Source of the DNA: Candidatus Pelagibacter sp.
Lineage (GTDB): Bacteria > Pseudomonadota > Alphaproteobacteria > Pelagibacterales > Pelagibacteraceae
NCBI GenBank assembly: GCA_028139285.1
Contig: JAOINI010000003.1
Span: forward strand, 47,343 to 111,342
Direction of reading: 5' to 3'
DNA length: 64,000 nucleotides
Every line of letters begins with the position of its first letter. Position 1 is the first letter of the stretch. Below, piece by piece: positions 54,389 through 63,863 of this stretch. The notes under the pieces are model-generated. The model was not told the DNA's origin and ran no database searches. It saw nothing but the letters and a program-made list of their open reading frames with translations. The position numbers and the translations under genes were made by a program.

Positions 54389-55936
54389 ATGTTAAATAGA
54401 GGCCTGGATAAACTAGAACTTTTAAGAATTGTAGAGGCTGTTGCTAATGAAAAATCAATTGATAAAGAATTGGTAATAGATTCTATGGAAAGCGCTATTA
54501 AAAGAGCTGCGCTTACTAAATTTGGTAATGATAATAATATTGAAGTAAGCATTGATAGAGAAAGCGGTGATATAAAAATTCAAAAAGTCCTAGAAATTGT
54601 AGAAACGGTTGAAGATACTGCAAGAGAAATTACTTTAGAAGATGCTAAGAAGATAGATAAAGAAAGAGAATTGAAGATTGGAGAAAAAATCTATGAAGAA
54701 TTACCTCAAATTGATTTTGGACGAATAGCTGCTCAAAGTGCCAAACAAGTAATTAGTAGCAGAGTAAGGGAGGCAGAAAAAAACAGACAATATGAAGATT
54801 TCATAGACAAACAAGGATTGATATTAAGCGGCATAATTAAGAGATTAGAATATGGAAATGTGATAATCGATCTTGGTAAAGCAGAAGGCGTAATTAAAAA
54901 AGATGAATTAATACCTAGAGAGATACTTAAAACTGGTGACAGAGTTAAGGCTTATTGTTACGAGGTAAAAAAAGAATTAAAAGGTCATCAAATATTTTTA
55001 TCAAGAGCTCACCCGCAATTTTTAGCAAAACTATTTTTTCAGGAGGTTCCAGAAATTTATGAGGGGACAATTGAAATTAAGTCCGTAGCTAGAGACCCTG
55101 GAAGCAGAGCAAAAATATGTGTTCATTCAAAGGATTCATCAATTGATCCAGTGGGGGCTTGTGTTGGGATGAGAGGTAGCAGAGTTCAGACCATAGTAAA
55201 TGAACTACATGGTGAAAAAATAGACATTATAAAATGGACAGAAGATTTACCAACGTTAATTTCAGAGTCACTTTCCCCTGCAGAAATACAGCGAGTATTG
55301 ATTGATCAAGAAAATAAAAGGATTGACATTATTTTGACTGAGGAAAATTTGAGCAAAGCAATAGGAAGAAGAGGACAAAATGTTAGGTTAGCTTCAAAAT
55401 TAACGAATTTTGAAATTGACATACTTACAGACAAAGAAGACTCTGAGAGACGTCAAGCAGAATTTAAAGATAGAACTGAAACTTTGATTAAAAATTTAGA
55501 GGTAGATGAAACTTTAGGCCAACTACTTGTTTCTGAAGGTTTTATTTCTATCGAGGAAATAGCTCAATCAAAACCAGAAGATATATCTAAAATAGAGGCA
55601 ATAGATGAGGAAACTGCTGAAGAGTTAATAAACAGATCTAAAGAAACAATTATAAAAGAAAAAGAAGCTGTTTCGCTTAAATTAAAAGAGTTAGGCGTTG
55701 AGGAAAAACTTATAAATTTAAAAGGGATGACCCAAGGAATGTTGGTAATATTAGGACAAAAAAATATAAAAAAACTAAATGATTTCGCAGATCTTTCATC
55801 CGATGAGTTAATCGGAGGTTATGATGAAATTAAAGGAAAAAAAATAAGAATTGATGGTTATCTCGAAGAATTTTCCTTGTCTAGAAAAGAAGCCGATGAA
55901 TTGATTATGTCAGCTAGGGAGATAGCTTACAAGTAA
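54389..55936 (+). CDS. nusA: Transcription termination/antitermination factor NusA
   Basis: Binds RNA polymerase and modulates pausing, termination and antitermination. The 515-aa protein has the N-terminal polymerase-binding domain and S1 domain (about 135-200). KH1 and KH2 follow (VGACVGMRGSRVQTIVNELHGEKIDI near 255 and SKAIGRRGQNVRLASKLT near 330). Two C-terminal helical repeats complete it. rimP is not upstream as is usual, and ylxR is not between it and infB. A terminator hairpin abuts its ribosome-binding site. Confidence 0.97.
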   Translation: MLNRGLDKLELLRIVEAVANEKSIDKELVIDSMESAIKRAALTKFGNDNNIEVSIDRESGDIKIQKVLEIVETVEDTAREITLEDAKKIDKERELKIGEKIYEELPQIDFGRIAAQSAKQVISSRVREAEKNRQYEDFIDKQGLILSGIIKRLEYGNVIIDLGKAEGVIKKDELIPREILKTGDRVKAYCYEVKKELKGHQIFLSRAHPQFLAKLFFQEVPEIYEGTIEIKSVARDPGSRAKICVHSKDSSIDPVGACVGMRGSRVQTIVNELHGEKIDIIKWTEDLPTLISESLSPAEIQRVLIDQENKRIDIILTEENLSKAIGRRGQNVRLASKLTNFEIDILTDKEDSERRQAEFKDRTETLIKNLEVDETLGQLLVSEGFISIEEIAQSKPEDISKIEAIDEETAEELINRSKETIIKEKEAVSLKLKELGVEEKLINLKGMTQGMLVILGQKNIKKLNDFADLSSDELIGGYDEIKGKKIRIDGYLEEFSLSRKEADELIMSAREIAYK

Positions 55937-55940
55937 TGTT

Positions 55941-58118
55941 ATGGAAAAAGATAAAAAAAAAACACTCACTATTTCATCTAATTTAAAAAAAAAAATTGAT
56001 ACAAGTTCAATATCTTCATCTGGTAAAAAATCATTTTTTGTAGAGAAGAAAAAACCTTTTAAAACAGTAAAAACAAATAGATCAAATAATCAAAATACTA
56101 ATTTAAACCCTCAGAACAAAAAGAAAAATTTCGCTAGAAAATTTATTGAACAACAAGCAACAAAAGATTTTATCAAAAAAGACAATAAGCCTGCTGGAAA
56201 AAGCAAACTTAAACTGAAGGGGCCGGTAGACAAAAGAGACTTTAAACTAACTGTATCAAGAGCTTTGAATGTTGAGGAAATTGAGATAAAACAAAGAAGT
56301 TTAGCTTCTGTCAAAAGAGCTAGATTGAAGGAGAAAAAAAATAAGCCTGAAGGAGAAGAAAAAAAAGAATTTAAAAAGGTTGTTAAAGAGGTAAAGATCC
56401 CAGAACAAATAACTATTCAAGAGTTATCAAATCGAATGGCTGAGAAATCCAGTGAAATTCTAAAATTTCTGTTCAATATGAAAGTTGTGGCAACAATAAA
56501 CCATAACATAGATAAAGACACTGCAGAGTACATTGTAAAAGAATTTGGCCACAAACCTATTTTAGAAGACAAAACATTATCTAAAACTGGAAAACAAAAA
56601 GATAATATTTCAGGCGAGGTAAAAAATAGACCACCAGTTGTAACAATTATGGGTCACGTTGATCACGGTAAAACATCATTACTAGACTCTCTTCGTCAAA
56701 CCAATATCGTTTCTGGGGAACACGGTGGGATTACTCAACATATCGGAGCTTATCAAGTCAAAACAAATGATGATAAATTAATTACTTTTATTGATACGCC
56801 TGGTCATGCTGCATTTACTGAAATGAGAGCCAGAGGTTCAAAAATAACTGATATTGTAGTTTTAGTTGTAGCAGCTGATGACGGAATAAAACCACAAACT
56901 GTTGAGGCTATAAAACATTCTAAGGCTGCAAAAGTTCCAATAATTGTTGCAATTAATAAGTGTGATTTACCTGAAAAAAACATAAGTAAAATTAAAAATG
57001 AAATGATGCAATTTGAGTTAATAGCTGAAGAATTAAGTGGTGATACTCTTTTCGTAGAAGTCTCTGCACTAAAAAAACAAAATTTAGACAAACTCAAAGA
57101 AAGCATTTTACTTCAATCTGAAATACTTGACTTAAAAGCATCATATTCAGAAAAAGCGAGCGGTGTTGTAATAGAGTCAAAAATTGACAAAGGGAAAGGT
57201 GCAGTTTCAACTGTTTTAATTAATAACGGTAAGTTAAAGAAAGGAGACTACTTTGTGTGTGGAAACACATGGGGAAAAGTAAGAGCAATGATTAATTATG
57301 AAGGAGTAATGTTAGAAGAGGCTTTGCCTTCGATGCCAGTTGAAATTTTAGGTATGAACAGTTCTGCATATGCTGGCGCTGAATTTCTAGTCACCCCGAG
57401 TGAAGAAGCGGCAAAAGAAATTTCAAAAATTAAACAGGATGATAAAGCTAAGAATAAAATGATTGCAAAAGACAAAACAACTCTCTTCGATAAAATTAAA
57501 AATAAAAATGAACTTAATATAATAATTAAGTCCGACGTTCAGGGCTCTAGTGAAGCTTTAAAAATGGCAATTAATAAAATTAAGCATGATGAAGTTGAGG
57601 CAAATATTATTTTATCAGATATCGGAATGATTAATGAGACAGATGTTTCATTAGCGAAAGCCTCTAATGCTATCTTAGTTGGATTTAATGTTAAACCTAA
57701 TAGAGAAGCAAAAAAATTAGCAGATAAAGAAAAAATAGAAATTAAATTTTTCAATATTATTTATGAGGCATTGGATTATGTCGAAAAGTCCTTATCAGGT
57801 CTTCTAACTCCAGATGTTAAAGAGACAATTTTAGGCAGCGCGGAGATTCAAAAGGTTTTTAAAGTTTCAAGTGCAGGAAAAATAGCTGGCTCAAAAGTGA
57901 TCAGCGGAGAAATTAAAAGTAAATCAAAAGCAAGAGTAATTCGAGATGGTGCTGTTGTTTATAATGGTGAAATTTTAACTTTATTTAGAGAAAAAAATCA
58001 GGTTAAAGAAGTAGGAACTGGTTTAGAGTGTGGTATCAGTATAAAGGATTTTATAGATTTTAAAGAAAAAGATGTAATAGAATCTTACTTGTCTGAAAAA
58101 GTACAAAGGTCAATATGA
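55941..58118 (+). CDS. infB: Translation initiation factor IF-2
   Basis: GTPase that places initiator tRNA on the 30S subunit. The 725-aa protein has a Lys-rich N-terminal extension, the IF2-N domain (ITIQELSNRMAEKSSEILKFLFNM near 155-180), G1 GHVDHGKTSLLD near 235, DTPGHAAFTEMRARG, NKCD, and domains II-IV. Relative to many alphaproteobacteria the N-terminal extension is short. It overlaps rbfA by 4 bp. Confidence 0.98.
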   Translation: MEKDKKKTLTISSNLKKKIDTSSISSSGKKSFFVEKKKPFKTVKTNRSNNQNTNLNPQNKKKNFARKFIEQQATKDFIKKDNKPAGKSKLKLKGPVDKRDFKLTVSRALNVEEIEIKQRSLASVKRARLKEKKNKPEGEEKKEFKKVVKEVKIPEQITIQELSNRMAEKSSEILKFLFNMKVVATINHNIDKDTAEYIVKEFGHKPILEDKTLSKTGKQKDNISGEVKNRPPVVTIMGHVDHGKTSLLDSLRQTNIVSGEHGGITQHIGAYQVKTNDDKLITFIDTPGHAAFTEMRARGSKITDIVVLVVAADDGIKPQTVEAIKHSKAAKVPIIVAINKCDLPEKNISKIKNEMMQFELIAEELSGDTLFVEVSALKKQNLDKLKESILLQSEILDLKASYSEKASGVVIESKIDKGKGAVSTVLINNGKLKKGDYFVCGNTWGKVRAMINYEGVMLEEALPSMPVEILGMNSSAYAGAEFLVTPSEEAAKEISKIKQDDKAKNKMIAKDKTTLFDKIKNKNELNIIIKSDVQGSSEALKMAINKIKHDEVEANIILSDIGMINETDVSLAKASNAILVGFNVKPNREAKKLADKEKIEIKFFNIIYEALDYVEKSLSGLLTPDVKETILGSAEIQKVFKVSSAGKIAGSKVISGEIKSKSKARVIRDGAVVYNGEILTLFREKNQVKEVGTGLECGISIKDFIDFKEKDVIESYLSEKVQRSI

Positions 58119-58516
58119 TGGTTAATCAAACTTCTCATAAGTCATTTAGTCAAAGACAATTAAGAGTGGGAGAGCTTGTAAAACAAAACTTAGGCCAGCT
58201 TTTTCTAAGAAATGAAGCTAAAATTCCTTTAATTAATACTAAATTAATTACAGTAACTGAGGTCAGGATGACACCAGACCTCAAAACAGCAAGAGTTTAC
58301 GTAATTCCCTTAGGAGGAATAGACATGAAAGAGAATGTAAAAATCTTGACTGAATACTCGCATCTTGTTAGAAAAGCGCTGTCTAAAAGGCTAGATATAA
58401 AGTTTCTTCCTAAGCTCACTTTTGTTGAAGATAACTCATTTGAATACGCTGAAAAGATCGAGAAAATAATTAAAGAAAATAAATATAATGATAAAGAAAA
58501 AAAAAGATATAATTAA
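58115..58516 (+). CDS. rbfA: Ribosome-binding factor A
   Basis: Assists late 30S maturation, binding near helix 44. The 133-aa KH-like protein starts with the RbfA pattern SQRQLRVGELVKQNLGQLFLR and has ITVTEVRMTPDLKTARVYVIPLGG, RKALSKRLDIKFLPKLTFVEDNSFEYAEKIEKII. truB, which usually separates rbfA from rpsO, is absent. Instead rbfA and rpsO overlap by 29 bp. Confidence 0.96.
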   Translation: MMVNQTSHKSFSQRQLRVGELVKQNLGQLFLRNEAKIPLINTKLITVTEVRMTPDLKTARVYVIPLGGIDMKENVKILTEYSHLVRKALSKRLDIKFLPKLTFVEDNSFEYAEKIEKIIKENKYNDKEKKRYN

Positions 58517-58748
58517 GTCATTAGCTAAGCACAAGAATGATGTTGGTTCCACAGAAATTCAAATAGGGTTGCTCACAAATAAGATCGCAAAACTCTCAGA
58601 ACATTTTAAGAAATTCAAAAAGGATAAGCATTCTACTGTTGGCCTTACGAAATCAGTAAATAAAAGAAAAAAGCTTTTAGCATATTTAAAAAAGAAAAAT
58701 ACTGAGTCATACCAAAATGTTATAAAGCAACTTAACTTAAGGAAATAA
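58488..58748 (+). CDS. rpsO: 30S ribosomal protein S15
   Basis: Binds the central domain of 16S rRNA. The 86-aa product carries [27 protein letters not shown] (the S15 signature with Gly-Ser-x-Glu-x-Q) and ends with the conserved Leu-Arg-Lys tail. The ATG lies 29 bp inside rbfA. No shorter start would keep the conserved N-terminal helix, so translational coupling is expected. It directly precedes pnp, as in E. coli. Confidence 0.97.
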   Translation: MIKKKKDIIKSLAKHKNDVGSTEIQIGLLTNKIAKLSEHFKKFKKDKHSTVGLTKSVNKRKKLLAYLKKKNTESYQNVIKQLNLRK

Positions 58749-60820
58749 TGTTTAAAATACAGAAAGAAGAATTAGAGGTTAATGGTAAAAAATTAACTTT
58801 GGAGACCGGAAAAGTCGCCCGACAGGCAGATGGAGCGATTATCGCTACTTTAGGTGAAACAGTTGTGATAGCAACAGCGGTTGGTGCTAAAAAAGTTGCA
58901 GACGGCCAAGATTATTTTCCATTATCAGTAAACTATCAAGAAAAATACTACGCAGCCGGTAAGATACCAGGCGGGTACTTTAAAAGAGAGGCAAGGCCCA
59001 CCGAGGCAGAAACTTTAATTTCAAGATTAATAGATAGACCGATAAGACCTCTGTTTCCATCTGGTTTTATGAATGAGGTGCAAGTGTTACCTACAGTCTT
59101 ATCTTATGACAGTGAAAATCAGCCAGACATTTTATCAATAATTGCATCTTCAGCTGCATTAGCTATATCGGGATTACCATTTATGGGACCTATAGCTGCG
59201 AGTAGAGTTGGATATAAAAATGGAAAGTATTTATTAAATCCTTCAGTAGAACAGCTAAAAGACTCTGAATTAGATCTAGTAGTAGCTGGAACAAAAGATG
59301 CAGTTTTGATGGTTGAGTCAGAAACATCGGGATTATCCGAAAAAGTCATGCTAGATGCTGTGAAATTTGGACATGAAAACTTTGTGCCGATTATTGAAGC
59401 AATAGAAAAACTAGCAAAGAAAGCTGGAAAGCCAAAGTGGGAAATTGAAGAGTTAGATCATTCCAAAACCAAAAAGAAGATAGCTGAGAAATTTGAAAGT
59501 GGTTTAAGAAGTGCATTTAAAGAAATTGATAAGAAAAAAAGATCTGCAGCAATTTCTGAAATAGAAACTCAATGTAAAGAAATGTTTGTGGAGGATGAGA
59601 GTGTTACTGAAAATCAAGCAATGAGTCAGTTAAAATCTTTAGAAAAGGATATTGTCAGAACAGCTATTTTAAAAGAAAAGAAAAGAATTGACGGACGAGG
59701 TCTAGCAGATGTTAGACAAATAAAATGTGAAGTAGGTGTTTTACCGAGAACCCATGGTTCTGCTCTTTTCACTAGAGGAGAAACCCAAGCTCTTGTTGTC
59801 ACTACACTTGGAATGACGGATGATGAACAAAGACTAGAAAGTCTCGAGGGCATGCAGAGATCAAACTTTATGTTACATTATAATTTTCCTCCATTTTCAG
59901 TTGGAGAATGCGGTAGAATAGGCACAGGTAGAAGAGAAATTGGACATGGAAAACTTGCTTGGAGAGCAATAAACTCATCTTTACCAAAAAAAGAAAATTT
60001 TCCGTATACATTAAGAGTAGTTTCAGAAATAACGGAGTCTAATGGCTCCTCATCGATGGCCACAGTTTGTGGAACTTCTTTATCATTAATGGATGCAGGA
60101 GTTCCAATAAAAGAACCTGTTGCTGGAATTGCAATGGGATTAATTAAAGAAGGTGAAGATTTTTCAGTCCTCTCTGATATTTTGGGAGATGAGGATCATT
60201 TAGGAGATATGGATTTTAAAGTAGCTGGTACAAAAAATGGAATTACCTCACTTCAAATGGATATTAAAATTACAGGTATAACATTTGAAATTATGGAAAA
60301 AGCTTTAGATCAAGCTAAAGAAGGAAGAGAGCATATTTTAGGCGAAATGAATAAAGCTATAAAAACTTCTAGAAAAGAGTTTTCTAAACACACTCCTAAA
60401 ATGGAAACAATTAAAGTTGATAAAAAAGATATAGCCACAGTAATTGGCAAAGGAGGAGCAACAATTAGAGAAATAGTTGAGACCTCAGGTGCTAAAGTTG
60501 ATGTTAAAGATACAGGCGAAGTAACTGTTGCAGCACCAGATGAGGCCTCAAGAAACAAAGCTATTGATTTCATTAAAAATTTAATAGCTAAACCGGAGAT
60601 GGGTAAAATTTATAAAGGCAAAGTAGTAAAAATTATGGAATTTGGAGCTTTTGTAAACTTTTTAGGAAAGCAAGACGGCCTTGTACATATTTCCGAGCTT
60701 GCTGACAAACGAGTTGCAAAAGTTGGAGATGTTGTAAAAGAAGGTGATGAAGTTTCAGTTAAAGTTGTTGGTTTCGATAGAGGAAAAGTTAAATTATCAA
60801 TGAAACAAGCTTCAGCTTAA
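58748..60820 (+). CDS. pnp: Polynucleotide phosphorylase
   Basis: 3'-5' phosphorolytic exoribonuclease of the degradosome. The 690-aa protein has two RNase PH domains (first with [24 protein letters not shown], second with [22 protein letters not shown]). A helical linker joins them, followed by a KH domain ([15 protein letters not shown] near 570) and an S1 domain ([28 protein letters not shown]). The start shares a base with the rpsO stop. Convergent with fabI, 4 bp overlap. Confidence 0.98.
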   Translation: MFKIQKEELEVNGKKLTLETGKVARQADGAIIATLGETVVIATAVGAKKVADGQDYFPLSVNYQEKYYAAGKIPGGYFKREARPTEAETLISRLIDRPIRPLFPSGFMNEVQVLPTVLSYDSENQPDILSIIASSAALAISGLPFMGPIAASRVGYKNGKYLLNPSVEQLKDSELDLVVAGTKDAVLMVESETSGLSEKVMLDAVKFGHENFVPIIEAIEKLAKKAGKPKWEIEELDHSKTKKKIAEKFESGLRSAFKEIDKKKRSAAISEIETQCKEMFVEDESVTENQAMSQLKSLEKDIVRTAILKEKKRIDGRGLADVRQIKCEVGVLPRTHGSALFTRGETQALVVTTLGMTDDEQRLESLEGMQRSNFMLHYNFPPFSVGECGRIGTGRREIGHGKLAWRAINSSLPKKENFPYTLRVVSEITESNGSSSMATVCGTSLSLMDAGVPIKEPVAGIAMGLIKEGEDFSVLSDILGDEDHLGDMDFKVAGTKNGITSLQMDIKITGITFEIMEKALDQAKEGREHILGEMNKAIKTSRKEFSKHTPKMETIKVDKKDIATVIGKGGATIREIVETSGAKVDVKDTGEVTVAAPDEASRNKAIDFIKNLIAKPEMGKIYKGKVVKIMEFGAFVNFLGKQDGLVHISELADKRVAKVGDVVKEGDEVSVKVVGFDRGKVKLSMKQASA

Positions 60821-61602
60821 GCCATATTTTTAGGATCTGGCATTCCTACTTTATTATACCCTGCATCAACATAATGAATTTCACCAGTTACTCCTGCTGC
60901 TAAATTACTAAGCAAATATAAAGCAGAATTACCTACATCGTGAATATCTACATTTCTTTTTAAAAAAGAATGATCTTCATTCCATTTATATAAAAATTTT
61001 GCATCTCCAATGGCAGAAGCAGCTAAAGTTTTAATTGGACCTGCACTGATTGCATTTACTCTAATTTTTTTTTTTCCAAGATCTCTAGCTAAGTATTTTA
61101 CACTTGCCTCTAAAGCAGATTTACAAACTCCCATAACATTATAATTAGGTATTGCCTTAGAAGACTCGTAGGTAAGTGTTAGCAAACTCCCTCCTTCTTT
61201 CATTATCTTTGCAGCTTCTTTAGATACCTCAGTGAATGAGAAACAAGAAATAAGCATACTTTTCAGAAAATTTTCTCTTGTGGTATTTAAATATTCACCA
61301 GATAACTCTGATTTATCTGAAAATGCAACTGCGTGTACTACAAAGTCTATTTCGCCCCATTTTGACTTTACATCTTCGAAAAGATTTATAACTTCTTCTT
61401 TTTTCTCTACGTCGCAGCTAAATGTTACATTTGAATTTAGTTTTTCTGCCAAAGGCACTACTCTTTTCTTCAATGCGTCACCTAGATATGTAAAGGCTAA
61501 TTCTGCACCTGCATCTGCAAGCTTTTGAGATATACCCCAAGCTATTGATCGTTCATTAGCAACACCCATTATAAGACCTTTTTTTCCTTTCATTAAACTC
61601 AT
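60817..61602 (-). CDS. fabI: Enoyl-[acyl-carrier-protein] reductase (NADH)
   Basis: Last reduction of the fatty-acid elongation cycle. The 261-aa SDR-type FabI starts [22 protein letters not shown] (the G-V-A-N-x-R-S-I-A-W block). It has the Y-x6-K catalytic arrangement in [26 protein letters not shown] and [14 protein letters not shown]. The start overlaps fabB by 4 bp. The order fabA-fabB-fabI behind divergent irr is typical of alphaproteobacteria. Confidence 0.97.
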   Translation of the reverse strand: MSLMKGKKGLIMGVANERSIAWGISQKLADAGAELAFTYLGDALKKRVVPLAEKLNSNVTFSCDVEKKEEVINLFEDVKSKWGEIDFVVHAVAFSDKSELSGEYLNTTRENFLKSMLISCFSFTEVSKEAAKIMKEGGSLLTLTYESSKAIPNYNVMGVCKSALEASVKYLARDLGKKKIRVNAISAGPIKTLAASAIGDAKFLYKWNEDHSFLKRNVDIHDVGNSALYLLSNLAAGVTGEIHYVDAGYNKVGMPDPKNMA

Positions 61603-62816
61603 TGTTTTACCTTTTCAAATACCAAAGTAGCATTAGTTCCACCAAAACCAAAACTATTAGACATTACTGCATTTAAGTTTATGTCTGTTTCAACTTTGGT
61701 TACAATTGGATACTTCTTTGCCTCGTCATCCATATCGTTTATATTTGCAGATGCTGCAATAAAATTATTTTTCATCATGATTAAACTGTAAATAGCTTCA
61801 TGGGCTGATGTAGCTCCAAGAGAATGCCCAGCAAGAGATTTAGTAGAACTTATTTTAGGTTTGTAATTGCTAAATACCTCACCAACAGCTTTTAATTCAG
61901 TTATGTCCCCAACAGGTGTTGATGTCCCGTGAGTATTTATATAATCAATTTTATTTTTTGCGGTGCTCAATGCCATCTTCATACATCGGACTGCTCCCTC
62001 TCCTGATGGAGCAACCATATCATAACCATCCGATGTTGCACCGTAGCCTGTTAATTCTGCATAAATTTTTGCACCTCTTGCTTTTGCATGTTCATATTCT
62101 TCTAAAACCAAAACACCCCCACCACCTGAGATAACGAAACCATCTCGTGTTTTATCGTAAGGCCTAGACGCTTTTTCAGGGGTATCATTATATTTTGATG
62201 ACAACGCTGTCATAGCATCAAACATGGCTGTCATCGCAAAATGAACCTCATCACTGCCACCCGCAAAAATAATTTTTTGTTTTCCTAGTTGAATTAATTC
62301 CATAGCGTTACCAATACAGTGTCCGCTAGTTGCACATGCTGAACTAATTGTATAATTAACTCCTTTTATTTTAAAAGGCACTGCAAGAGTTGCTGAAGCT
62401 GTACTCGACATTGTCCGTGGAACTACAAAAGGACCCATTCTTTTAGGGCTTTTTTCTCTAGTCTTGTCTGCTGCTAATATAACGTTTTCTATTGAAGGGC
62501 CGCCAGATCCCATAATCATTCCTGTTGTTACATTGCTTATATCTTTTTCCTCAAGACCAGAATCTTTTACAGCTTCATTCATGGAAACATAATTATAAGC
62601 AGACCCTGGACCCATAAACCTTATAAATTTTCTGTCTACATAATCTTCGAGTTTAATATTTGGTTTTCCATGGACATGACTTTTTAAATTATATTCTTTG
62701 TATTCTTCAGAAAACGTAATCCCTGATTTTGCATTTAGTAACGATTTATAAACTTCTTCTTGATTATTTCCTAAACAAGAAACTACTCCTATCCCAGTAA
62801 CCACAACTCTTTTCAT
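61599..62816 (-). CDS. fabB: 3-oxoacyl-ACP synthase I
   Basis: Condensing enzyme needed for unsaturated fatty acids. The 405-aa protein has the catalytic Cys at residue 161 in [12 protein letters not shown], the first His in [12 protein letters not shown] near residue 295 and the second in [15 protein letters not shown] near 330, completing the C-H-H triad. It sits between fabA and fabI with 4-bp overlaps on both sides. Confidence 0.97.
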   Translation of the reverse strand: MKRVVVTGIGVVSCLGNNQEEVYKSLLNAKSGITFSEEYKEYNLKSHVHGKPNIKLEDYVDRKFIRFMGPGSAYNYVSMNEAVKDSGLEEKDISNVTTGMIMGSGGPSIENVILAADKTREKSPKRMGPFVVPRTMSSTASATLAVPFKIKGVNYTISSACATSGHCIGNAMELIQLGKQKIIFAGGSDEVHFAMTAMFDAMTALSSKYNDTPEKASRPYDKTRDGFVISGGGGVLVLEEYEHAKARGAKIYAELTGYGATSDGYDMVAPSGEGAVRCMKMALSTAKNKIDYINTHGTSTPVGDITELKAVGEVFSNYKPKISSTKSLAGHSLGATSAHEAIYSLIMMKNNFIAASANINDMDDEAKKYPIVTKVETDINLNAVMSNSFGFGGTNATLVFEKVKQ

Positions 62817-63316
62817 GATTTGAATAATCCTACCTTAAGGTTCTCTGCAGTGTAAATTATCTTACCATCTGCACTTAAAATACCATTAGCTAATCCAACA
62901 GCAGTGCCCTCTTTTTTTAAAATTCTTTTCATATTTATTTCGTAAGTTGCCATTTTAATATTTTTTAATACCTCACCTGTGAATTTTACAGAATTTACTC
63001 CTAAAGCTCTACCCTTTCCTGGCTCACCTATCCAGCCTAAATAAAATCCAACTAATTGCCACATAGCATCTAAGCCAAGACAACCTGGCATAACTGGGTC
63101 TTTTTTAAAATGACAATCAAAAAACCATAGGTTGTCTTTAATATCAAGCTCCGCTTTAATAAAACCTTTCTTAAATTCACCTGTATCTTTTTTTATTTCT
63201 GTAATCCTATCAAACATCAACATTGGAGGTAATGGCAGCTTAGCATTTCCCTCACCAAATAGTTTTCCCTCTCCACATGAAATTAACTCATCATAATTGT
63301 AACTATTTTTTTGCAT
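62813..63316 (-). CDS. fabA: 3-hydroxydecanoyl-ACP dehydratase/isomerase
   Basis: Dehydrates and isomerises the C10 intermediate, starting unsaturated fatty acid synthesis without oxygen. The 167-aa hot-dog protein has [43 protein letters not shown] (catalytic His in CHF, Asp in LGLDA) and [15 protein letters not shown]. It is first in the fabA-fabB-fabI operon. The 92-bp gap to irr contains the Fur-type operator-like sequence at 63368-63384. Confidence 0.97.
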   Translation of the reverse strand: MQKNSYNYDELISCGEGKLFGEGNAKLPLPPMLMFDRITEIKKDTGEFKKGFIKAELDIKDNLWFFDCHFKKDPVMPGCLGLDAMWQLVGFYLGWIGEPGKGRALGVNSVKFTGEVLKNIKMATYEINMKRILKKEGTAVGLANGILSADGKIIYTAENLKVGLFKS

Positions 63317-63367
63317 GATTTAGAATTGTTTTACTTGATTTAGCAAAAGTTTCATATATATTTTGTT

Positions 63368-63384
63368 TTTAGAATGATTATAAA
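63368..63384. promoter_or_regulatory. Fur/Irr-type operator candidate between fabA and irr
   Basis: TTTAGAATGATTATAAA, an imperfect 7-1-7 inverted repeat of the Fur-family type (TTAGAAT-N-ATTATAA). It differs at one base from the sequence ahead of katG at 63839-63855. It lies 25 bp before the irr start and 52 bp before the fabA start, so it could control both. Confidence 0.6.
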
Positions 63385-63408
63385 GTAGATCAAAAAGCGA
63401 ACTAAAAC

Positions 63409-63816
63409 GTGAAAAAAATAGATATTTTAAAAAAATTAAGATCTTCCAGGTTAAGACCGACTAAACAAAGAGTTGAAATAGCTAAATTTTTATTTGAAAG
63501 AGAAAAAACATTTCATTTTACAGTTGAAAGTTTAAACAAACTTTTGACCAAAAAAACGACTTCTAAAATTGCGCTAGCTACAATTTATAATACCGTTCAC
63601 GCATTTAAAACAGCCGGACATTTAAGTGAAGTTGAAGTAAGAGGAAACAAAACTTATTTTGACACCAATGTTTCAAACCACCACCATTTTTATGATAGCG
63701 AATCTTCAGAATTAATAGACATCGATGCGAATGAAATAATCATTCAAAAAATTCCAAAAGCACCAAATGGTAAAAAAATTAAGAATGTTGAGGTATTTAT
63801 AAATTTGAAAAATTGA
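63409..63816 (+). CDS. irr: Iron response regulator Irr (Fur family)
   Basis: A haem-sensing Fur-family regulator of alphaproteobacteria. The 135-aa product has LRPTKQRVEIAKFLF, the recognition helix ALATIYNTVHAFKTAGHL, and the Irr-diagnostic His-rich SNHHHFYD with three His at residues 91-93. The N-terminal Cys-Pro haem regulatory motif of Bradyrhizobium Irr is missing, as in most Irr proteins. It starts at GTG 63409. Its place divergent from fabA is a conserved feature of Irr genes. It ends 47 bp before katG. Confidence 0.92.
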   Translation: MKKIDILKKLRSSRLRPTKQRVEIAKFLFEREKTFHFTVESLNKLLTKKTTSKIALATIYNTVHAFKTAGHLSEVEVRGNKTYFDTNVSNHHHFYDSESSELIDIDANEIIIQKIPKAPNGKKIKNVEVFINLKN

Positions 63817-63838
63817 CAGTTTGTCGCTTGTTTTTCAC

Positions 63839-63855
63839 TTTAGAATAATTATAAA
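63839..63855. promoter_or_regulatory. Fur/Irr-type operator candidate upstream of katG
   Basis: TTTAGAATAATTATAAA, identical at 16 of 17 positions to the element in front of irr. It ends 8 bp before the katG ATG and includes a TAGAAT hexamer that could be a -10 box, so bound protein would be expected to affect katG transcription. Confidence 0.6.
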
Positions 63856-63863
63856 CTAAATTT

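Noticed and set aside
61916..62134. 72-codon plus-strand ORF with His/Leu-rich sequence
   Set aside because: Antisense within fabB around its glycine-rich and catalytic regions; composition reflects the fabB codons.
48367..63816. Recent duplication giving two Fur-family genes
   Set aside because: The proteins at 48367 and 63409 share only the fold motifs; one is Fur/Mur-like and the other Irr-like, each in its ancestral context.
63813..63846. TTGACA ... TAGAAT as a standard katG promoter
   Set aside because: The spacing is 22 nt, too long for a normal promoter; only the operator-like palindrome is kept.
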